Assembly: GCF_004349055.1 (NCBI RefSeq)
Contig: NZ_SMKX01000082.1
Span: forward strand, 1-37,153
Direction: 5' to 3'
Length of the DNA: 37,153 bases
Source of the DNA: Kribbella antibiotica
GTDB taxonomy: Bacteria > Actinomycetota > Actinomycetes > Propionibacteriales > Kribbellaceae
Below are positions 31,761 through 37,153 of this stretch, piece by piece (within the stretch, counting starts at the first letter, position 1; each line of letters begins with the position of its first letter). The notes under the pieces are model-generated. The model did no database searches. It saw nothing but the letters and a program-made list of their open reading frames with translations, and had not been told where the DNA came from. A program made the position numbers and the translations under genes.

Positions 31761-32423
31761 ATGTCTCGTAACATCGTCCGCGCCGGACTCGCTGCGTCTG
31801 CTCTGGCCCTTGTTCTGGCGACCTCGGCATGTGGCGGTGGCGACAGCAAGGCCGGCGACACCCCGTCGTCCGCGCCGTCCTCCGCGCCGTCGAGCGCCCC
31901 GTCCAGCGAGCCCTCGATGGACAACGCCGCGGGCCTGGTCGGCAACGGCTGCGCCGACTACGCCAAGGCCAACCCGACCGGCGCCGGCTCGATCGACGGC
32001 ATGGCCGCCGTACCGGTCGCCAACGCCGCCTCCGGCAACCCGCTCCTCACCACCCTCGTCGCCGCCGTCTCCGGCAAGCTGAACCCGAAGGTCAACCTGG
32101 TCTCGACGCTCAACGGCGGCGAGTTCACCGTCTTCGCACCCGTCGACTCCGCCTTCAAGAAGATCGACGCCAAGACCATCGAGACCCTCAAGACCAACGA
32201 CGCGCTGCTGTCGAAGATCCTGACCTACCACGTAGTCGCCGGTCAGCTCGACCCGACCGCGGTCGTCGGCAAGCACCCGACCGTCGAGAAGCAGGACCTC
32301 ACCGTCACCGGTTCGGGCAACGACCTGAAGGTCAACAACGCCAACGTCATCTGCGGCGGCGTCAAGACCGCCAACGCCACCGTCTACCTGATCGACACGG
32401 TCCTGATGCCCCCGGCAGCCTGA
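31761..32423 (+). CDS. Fasciclin (FAS1) domain lipoprotein, MPT83-like
   Basis: 220 aa. Lipoprotein signal ending LATSAC with C24 lipidated, then a Ser/Pro-rich linker (about 35-52) built of SSAP repeats, then one FAS1 domain (about 82-218): LVAAVSGKLNPKVNLVSTL, GEFTVFAPVDSAFKKI, LTYHVVAGQLDP, and ICGGVKTANATVYLIDTVLM. FAS1 domains mediate adhesion. Gene order FAS1-SigK-RskA is the same logic as mycobacterial MPT70/MPT83 with SigK and RskA, where the sigma factor drives these antigens. Confidence 0.93.
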   Translation: MSRNIVRAGLAASALALVLATSACGGGDSKAGDTPSSAPSSAPSSAPSSEPSMDNAAGLVGNGCADYAKANPTGAGSIDGMAAVPVANAASGNPLLTTLVAAVSGKLNPKVNLVSTLNGGEFTVFAPVDSAFKKIDAKTIETLKTNDALLSKILTYHVVAGQLDPTAVVGKHPTVEKQDLTVTGSGNDLKVNNANVICGGVKTANATVYLIDTVLMPPAA

Positions 32424-32443
32424 TCTGCAGCTCCGTAGTAATT

Positions 32444-32481
32444 GGACCGGTGCCCCGCGCAGTTGCCGTGGGCACCGGTCC
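32444..32481 (+). terminator. Perfect 12-bp hairpin between FAS1 and SigK genes
   Basis: GGACCGGTGCCC (32444-32455) pairs with GGGCACCGGTCC (32470-32481) around a 14-nt loop. No U-tract. It may end most FAS1 transcripts and pass a minority into the sigma gene. Confidence 0.65.
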
Positions 32482-32516
32482 GGGACACGATGTGGTTCGA
32501 ACAGAGGATTGACAGC

Positions 32517-33122
32517 GTGAGCGAACCGACCGCACTCCCCTGGCCGGGCAACGGAGCCCGCCCAGGAGTCACCGATGCCGATTTGCTGGCCCGCACGGCC
32601 GGCGGTGACACCGCGGCGTTCAGCACGCTCTACGACCGGATCAGCCCCTGGGTCTACGGACTCGTCCGGCGGGTCCTGCGCAACCCGGCCCAGTCGGAGG
32701 AGGTGACCCAGGAAGTGATGATCGACATCTGGAAGACCGCCAGGCGGTTCGACGCCGCGCGCGGTTCGGCGCACTCGTGGATCCTCACCATCGCCCATCG
32801 CCGGGCGGTCGACCGGGTCCGCTCCGAACAGGCCGCGACCGACCGCAACGACCTGGTCGGTTCCCGGAACGCCGAGGTCGACTTCGACCAGGTCTCCGAC
32901 ACCGTGACGACCCGGCTCGAGGCCGAACAGGTGCGCCGCTGCCTGGGTACGCTGACCGAGCTGCAGCGTGAGTCGATCACCCTCGCTTACTACAACGGCT
33001 ACACCTACCTGGAAGTGGCCCAGCAACTCGACGCAAAACTGCCGACCGTCAAAGCCCGAATGCGCGACGGTCTGATCCGGCTCCGTGACTGCCTCGGAAC
33101 CAGTACGGGGGGTACGCGATGA
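32517..33122 (+). CDS. sigK: ECF sigma factor, SigK type
   Basis: 201 aa from GTG 32517, with AGAGGA upstream. Region 2: YDRISPWVYGLVRRVLRNPA, SEEVTQEVMIDIWKTARRFD and GSAHSWILTIAHRRAVDRVR. Region 4: LTELQRESITLAYYNGYTYL, EVAQQLDAKLPTVKARMRDG. The length and motifs match SigK/SigL-type ECF factors. Its stop overlaps the start of the RskA gene (4 bp), so factor and anti-factor are coupled. The expected targets are the FAS1 gene and perhaps its own operon. Confidence 0.9.
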   Translation: MSEPTALPWPGNGARPGVTDADLLARTAGGDTAAFSTLYDRISPWVYGLVRRVLRNPAQSEEVTQEVMIDIWKTARRFDAARGSAHSWILTIAHRRAVDRVRSEQAATDRNDLVGSRNAEVDFDQVSDTVTTRLEAEQVRRCLGTLTELQRESITLAYYNGYTYLEVAQQLDAKLPTVKARMRDGLIRLRDCLGTSTGGTR

Positions 33123-33838
33123 CCGAACCAGATGTTCACACGCTCACCGGACCGTATGTCCTGGACGCCCTGCCCGAGGACGAGCGGATCCGCTTCGAAG
33201 CCCACCTGGCCGAGTGCCAGTTCTGCACCGCCGAGGTCGCCGAGCTCCGCGAAGCCGCGATCAAGCTGGCCACGCAGGTCGAGATGGCACCGCCGCCGCA
33301 GCTCAAGCTCAACGTCATGCAGGCGATCGAGAACGTCCGCCAGTTGCCGCCAGTGGTCGCCGGTACGACGGAAGTCGCCGGGGCGAAGCGTTACAGTCGC
33401 CGCTCGGTGTTCGCCTTGGCCGCCGCCGCGATGGTGATTGCCGGGGCCGGCGGGGTTGCTGTCGACCAGTACCGGGGCAAGAACGCCGCCGTACAGGCCA
33501 ATGAGCAGATGGCTGCGGTGCTCGCCCAGCCGGACGCCGTGACCGCGCATGGCTCGGTGAATGGTGGGGGTCAGGCGACCACGGTGATGTCTGCGCGCGC
33601 CGATGCGGTCGTCGTCGTCCTGCATGGTCTGCCGAAGCCGGCCAACGGAAGGACGTGGCAGCTGTGGTTGATGGATGCCAAGCAGAACGCACGCTCGATC
33701 GGGCTCACCTCGGGTGATGTCACGACCGTGATCCAGGGCAATGTCGTCGGGCAGACAACCTTCGGGCTGACTGACGAACCGAGTGGTGGATCGCCCAAGC
33801 CGACGACCACGCCGGTGGCCGCTGTTCAGATGGCCTGA
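33119..33838 (+). CDS. rskA: Anti-sigma-K factor, RskA type
   Basis: 239 aa. Zinc-associated anti-sigma domain 1-75 with HLAECQFC (H29, C33, C36). One membrane segment at about 97-115 (VFALAAAAMVIAGAGGVAV), then an extracellular RskA domain (about 120-239): ADAVVVVLHGLPKPANGRTWQ and LWLMDAKQNARSIGL. Holds SigK at the membrane until regulated proteolysis frees it (family knowledge). Confidence 0.92.
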   Translation: MTEPDVHTLTGPYVLDALPEDERIRFEAHLAECQFCTAEVAELREAAIKLATQVEMAPPPQLKLNVMQAIENVRQLPPVVAGTTEVAGAKRYSRRSVFALAAAAMVIAGAGGVAVDQYRGKNAAVQANEQMAAVLAQPDAVTAHGSVNGGGQATTVMSARADAVVVVLHGLPKPANGRTWQLWLMDAKQNARSIGLTSGDVTTVIQGNVVGQTTFGLTDEPSGGSPKPTTTPVAAVQMA

Positions 33839-33880
33839 AACTGCCACCACCTGACGAACGTTTCTGCTAGGGAGAAAATC

Positions 33881-33913
33881 GATTTCTGTGCCGTCGCCCA
33901 CGGCACGGAAATC
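33881..33913 (+). terminator. Long hairpin between RskA and GH16 genes
   Basis: GATTTC-T-GTGCCGT (33881-33894), loop CGCCC, then ACGGCAC-G-GAAATC (33900-33913): a 14-position stem with one mismatch. It ends 20 nt before the GH16 start, so it may act as a terminator or as structure in the GH16 leader. Confidence 0.6.
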
Positions 33914-33933
33914 ACGCAGAGACGGAGTCAGAC

Positions 33934-35148
33934 ATGAAGTTTGCCCGCCCGCAGCGTTGGGTGATCGCTCTTGCGACACTCACGTTGCTGGGGTCAGGTG
34001 TCGTCGCTGAGGCGGCCGACAACCTCGCCCCTAATCCGGTTCTCGCCAGCACTGCGACTGGCTGGGGAACCATGTCCGGCGGCACCGGCGCCCGGGTCGT
34101 CATCACCGGTCACCCGGCCGCGTCGTACGCGTATCAAGTCACGCTCTCCAGTGGCACGGCCGGGATCTACCTGCCGCAGCTGACTGTTGCCGGAGGCAAG
34201 AAATACACGGTTGCTGTTGATGCCAAGACCGCTGGGTCGGCGCGGATGCAGATGGACTGGTACGGCGCGAACGGTGGCTACCTCGGGAGCACCGAGGGAG
34301 CGTCTGTTGCGACCAATGCATCAGGCTGGACGAAGGTTTCGGCTCAGTTCACGGCCCCTGCTGGGGCGACGAACTCGCATCCGTTGACGTACATCTCCGG
34401 TGGGTCGGGAAAGTGGCAGACGACCGCGGCCGACTATCGCGTGGCCGGGGACGACCCGCCGCCGACTGGCGATGGGGACACTGCGGCTGAGAACTACCAC
34501 TGGGGTACGGCGCTGCCGGCGAGTGATGAGTTCAACTACACGGGTGCTCCGGATCAGGCCAAGTGGGGTATCTACGGCGGGGCAGACGGTTGCGCTCCGG
34601 GGCATGCCGGCAACGGCCAGCGGTGCGGCTACACGAACACCGTGCAGGGCGGGTATCTGCGGCAGACCGGGTATGCGAATGGCGATACCGCTGGGCTCGC
34701 ATCGCAGTACGGGCAGAAGTACGGGCGGTGGGAGGTGCGTGCTCGCGTCCAGTCGGCCGGCGGTAGCGGGGCGGCGTACCACCCGGTGTTGATCACTTGG
34801 CCGGACTCGGATCAGTGGCCGCAGGGTGGCGAGTACGACTACTTCGAGGTGAACGTCGGGGAGACGCGCGCGACCGCGTTCATGCATCACCCGACGGACG
34901 GGCCTGTGGTTCAGGACGAGTACCACTCGGGGTCGCTGGATCTGGCGCAGTGGCACAACTATGGCTTCGAGTGGGCGCCGGACGGGCTGACCGGGTACAT
35001 CGACGGGCAGCCGTGGTTCCACGACACCGATCCCGACGTACAGGCTCCGGGACCGATGCATCAGACGATCCAGCTCGACAACTTCTGCGGATGCTCGATG
35101 CAGAAGGCGTACTTCGATGTGGACTGGGCTCGGGTCTACACCCGTTAA
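33934..35148 (+). CDS. Secreted glycoside hydrolase family 16 enzyme with N-terminal carbohydrate-binding module
   Basis: 404 aa. Signal peptide about 1-28 (QRWVIALATLTLLGSGVVAEA-A). A beta-sandwich module at about 29-170 resembles the CBM4/9 type (NLAPNPVLASTATGW, VDAKTAGSARMQMDWYGANG, GWTKVSAQFTAPAGA). The GH16 catalytic domain is about 185-404, with the active site GGEYDYFEV (nucleophile E300, D302, acid/base E305) and WHNYGFEWAPDGLTGYIDG. GH16 enzymes cut beta-1,3 and mixed glucans, agar or related chains; this form is closest to bacterial laminarinase-like types but lacks enough detail to choose. It converges on the histidine kinase gene (4-bp overlap). Confidence 0.92.
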   Translation: MKFARPQRWVIALATLTLLGSGVVAEAADNLAPNPVLASTATGWGTMSGGTGARVVITGHPAASYAYQVTLSSGTAGIYLPQLTVAGGKKYTVAVDAKTAGSARMQMDWYGANGGYLGSTEGASVATNASGWTKVSAQFTAPAGATNSHPLTYISGGSGKWQTTAADYRVAGDDPPPTGDGDTAAENYHWGTALPASDEFNYTGAPDQAKWGIYGGADGCAPGHAGNGQRCGYTNTVQGGYLRQTGYANGDTAGLASQYGQKYGRWEVRARVQSAGGSGAAYHPVLITWPDSDQWPQGGEYDYFEVNVGETRATAFMHHPTDGPVVQDEYHSGSLDLAQWHNYGFEWAPDGLTGYIDGQPWFHDTDPDVQAPGPMHQTIQLDNFCGCSMQKAYFDVDWARVYTR

Positions 35149-36437
35149 GGCACAGCCAAGGTGAGGACCACTTCATTGCGTCTGATGGTGAGGTGGCCGC
35201 CGGTGGCCTCGGCATAGCGACGAGCTATGTCGAGGCCCAGGCCCGTTGAACCCCGGTCGCTGCGACCGCGCTCCCCTGCTCCCAGCGGGATCCCTGGACC
35301 TTCATCCGCGACGGTGATCTGTACGGCGTTTGCTGAGCGCAGCATGGTGATTCGGGCCGGTGTGCCGTCGGGGGTGTGCGCGACGACGTTCTCCACCAGG
35401 GCGTCGAGGGCTGCGGCCAGGTCCTCGGGTGCGGAGCGGACCATCGCGGGTGGGTCCGGGAGGTCGAGCGTGAGGTCGCGGCCTTGGTCCTCGAAGAGCG
35501 GTTCCCAGAACGCTGCGCGATCTTTCGTTACCTGGATGGCGTCGCAGTGTGGGACCCGGCCTTCGCGCTGCGGTCGTCTTGCCGCGCTGATGATCGCGGT
35601 CAAGGTGCGTTCGAGGTTGGTGACTTGGGTGTTGAGTTCCTCGGCGCGTTCGCGGTCTGGGAGGGCTTCGACTTGGAGTCTGAGCGCGGTGAGTGGCGTG
35701 CGGAGTCGGTGGGACAGGTCGGCCACCGACTCGCGCTCGACGGCGATGACCTCGTCGATGCGGTCGGCCAAGCGGTTGAGGGCGGCACCTACCTTCGCCA
35801 CTTCGGCTGGTCCGGTGACGGGGGCGCGGGCTTCGAGATCGCCGCCGGCCAGGCGTTCCGCCGTACTGGCTGTTTCTTCGAGTGGACGGGCCAGGCGGCG
35901 GGAGACGAGCTCGGCGCCGGCGATGCTGAGCAGGAGCACGAGTAGACCCGCTGCGGCGACGACGAGGACGCGGGGCGTCAGACCGTCGTACAGCTGATCG
36001 CCGGTGAGATACAGGCAGACCGAGGCGGGGCCTTGCTTGGTGCCGACATCGATCTCGACAGCCAGGCCGCCGTTGATCTTGCGGTAGTCGGGGTCGCCGA
36101 TCTTGGGCGGGCCCTTGTGATCGTCGCTGTAGTCGGTGGGGGTGTTCTTCGGCGCGGAAACCCCGCCGGGCGGGGCGTCGCCGAGCGTCGTACCGTCGGC
36201 GAGGCGGACCGAGATGCGGCCGGGACCATCGGTGAAGCCTTGGACGTAGTCCGCGATGTCGTTCTTGGTTTTGTCCTTGTCGCCGACGTAGTACGCCACG
36301 GACTCGGCGCGGAGACGGGCCTTCTCCTTGGACTCGGTCACTGTCGTGCTGCGGAGGAGCAGGACCAGCGGTACGGCGAATCCGACCACGACGAGGGTGG
36401 TCAGGCCCAGCGAGAGGAGGAGGATTCTTCGGCGCAT
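35145..36437 (-). CDS. Sensor histidine kinase
   Basis: 430 aa from ATG 36437. Membrane segment about 5-28, extracellular sensor about 29-152, second membrane segment about 155-177, HAMP about 178-231. Phosphoacceptor H243 in ADLSHRLRTPLTALRL, N-box ALVENVVAHTPDG, G1 VADEGPGIPLG and G2 STGLGLDIARRYAEATGG. The sensor contains D/K-rich loops and one Cys. It lies 2 nt after the response regulator, so it is cotranscribed. The signal cannot be read from sequence. Confidence 0.92.
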   Translation of the reverse strand: MRRRILLLSLGLTTLVVVGFAVPLVLLLRSTTVTESKEKARLRAESVAYYVGDKDKTKNDIADYVQGFTDGPGRISVRLADGTTLGDAPPGGVSAPKNTPTDYSDDHKGPPKIGDPDYRKINGGLAVEIDVGTKQGPASVCLYLTGDQLYDGLTPRVLVVAAAGLLVLLLSIAGAELVSRRLARPLEETASTAERLAGGDLEARAPVTGPAEVAKVGAALNRLADRIDEVIAVERESVADLSHRLRTPLTALRLQVEALPDRERAEELNTQVTNLERTLTAIISAARRPQREGRVPHCDAIQVTKDRAAFWEPLFEDQGRDLTLDLPDPPAMVRSAPEDLAAALDALVENVVAHTPDGTPARITMLRSANAVQITVADEGPGIPLGAGERGRSDRGSTGLGLDIARRYAEATGGHLTIRRNEVVLTLAVP

Positions 36438-36439
36438 CT

Positions 36440-37123
36440 TCAGGCTTCCAGCACTGCGAGTTTGACGCCGACGCCACGGACGCTGTGCAGGAGGCGCGGG
36501 GCCGCTGCGGTCTCGCCGAGCTTGCGCCGCAGCCAGGACAGGTGGACATCGACCGTTCGGTCGCCGCCGCCCCACGGCAGTCCCCAAACCTCAGCCAACA
36601 GCTCCCGCTTGCTGACGACCGCGCCGGGTCGTCTGGAGAGCGCGAGCAGGAGGTCGAACTCCTTGCGAGTCAGCTCGACCGGGTGACCGTCGAGCGTGAC
36701 CTCGCGACTGCGCGGGTCGATCTTCAACGGGCCGACATCCACGGTCACGTCCTGCTGGTCCGTACCGAGCCTGCGCAGAACCGCCCGGATCCGCGCGTCG
36801 ATCTGCGCTGAGCTATACGGCTTGATGACGTAGTCGTCAGCCCCGGCATCGAGCAGCTTCACGACACTCGCGTCGTCGTCCCGCGCCGTCGCCACGATGA
36901 CCGGCACATCACTCACCGCCCGCACCATCGCCAGCACGTCGCGCCCATCCAGATCCGGCAGGCCAAGGTCGAGGAGCACCACCTCAGGGCGCTCCCGCGC
37001 CACCCCCGCCACACCGTCAGCGCCACCAGCCACCGCCGTCACCACATGGCCAGCCGCCGTCAGCGCTTTCGTGAGCGACGTACGAATCGCATCGTCATCC
37101 TCAACCAACAACACCCGAGCCAT
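36440..37123 (-). CDS. OmpR-family response regulator
   Basis: 227 aa. Receiver domain 1-115: acidic pocket VEDDD at 7-11, phosphoacceptor D52 in LLDLGLPDLDG, TAR at 85-87 and the Lys in VIKPYSSAQ. Winged-helix DNA-binding domain about 125-222: LTRKEFDLLLALSRRPGAVV, SKRELLAEVWGL, RTVDVHLSWLRRKLG and LHSVRGVGVKL. ATG 37123 follows TAGGCT by 7 nt (leaderless). Paired with the kinase downstream. Confidence 0.94.
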   Translation of the reverse strand: MARVLLVEDDDAIRTSLTKALTAAGHVVTAVAGGADGVAGVARERPEVVLLDLGLPDLDGRDVLAMVRAVSDVPVIVATARDDDASVVKLLDAGADDYVIKPYSSAQIDARIRAVLRRLGTDQQDVTVDVGPLKIDPRSREVTLDGHPVELTRKEFDLLLALSRRPGAVVSKRELLAEVWGLPWGGGDRTVDVHLSWLRRKLGETAAAPRLLHSVRGVGVKLAVLEA

Positions 37124-37153
37124 ACCCCTGAGCCTAACCACCCATCCCCGCCC

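Overview
This 37 kb window is high-GC DNA from an actinobacterium. The GC-rich third codon positions, many GTG/TTG starts, frequent leaderless genes (a TANNNT box 6-7 nt before ATG) and gene families such as DUF222/HNH, SigK-RskA and the fused peptide-ABC permease/ATPase all point there. The frequent 'cgtac' strings make me think of Kribbella or a relative, but that is inference only.

Region 1 (1-6.1 kb) is an accessory island. Its core is a compact minus-strand graspetide (ATP-grasp RiPP) operon: a 93-aa precursor (3599-3880), an ATP-grasp macrocyclase (2619-3602) and a PIMT-like methyltransferase (1528-2622), joined by two 4-bp GTGA overlaps. This is the layout of aspartimide-forming graspetides (fuscimiditide type). 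Upstream are small unknown genes, two of them frameshifted, and a divergent GntR regulator whose promoter carries three CCTAGG boxes. Downstream are a HEPN-like protein, a frameshifted fragment, an 80-bp direct repeat and a weak tRNA-3'-end-like sequence. Together these suggest mobile or decaying DNA.

Region 2 (6.2-20.4 kb) is ordinary metabolic and regulatory DNA: a DUF427 protein; a D-amino-acid set (YheO/DauR-like regulator, RidA, DSD1-type PLP enzyme); an ECF sigma factor with a membrane partner; an SDR; a TPR-like protein; a TetR regulator with an alpha/beta hydrolase; an operon of amidase plus complete peptide ABC transporter (permease C fused to ATPase D); and a cupin with a fresh 24-bp tandem duplication.

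Region 3 (20.4-23.7 kb) is scarred. It holds a small secreted protein broken by two 1-base gaps, the 3' remnant of an MFS gene abutting an IS110-like transposase remnant, an intact DUF222/HNH gene, and about 800 bp without a convincing gene that includes degenerate repeats.

Region 4 (23.7-37.1 kb) has an MFS exporter with a divergent XRE/MmyB-like regulator, a large secreted GH27 enzyme, a divergent DJ-1/PfpI and MocR pair, a formyltransferase, the FAS1 lipoprotein-SigK-RskA module with a SigK-like promoter, a secreted GH16 glucanase-like enzyme, and an OmpR-type response regulator with its histidine kinase at the right edge.

At least six of the broken reading frames can be repaired by adding one base, mostly G or C and usually at or beside a short homopolymer run. 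They cluster in regions 1 and 3. This may be real decay or homopolymer undercalling in the assembly.
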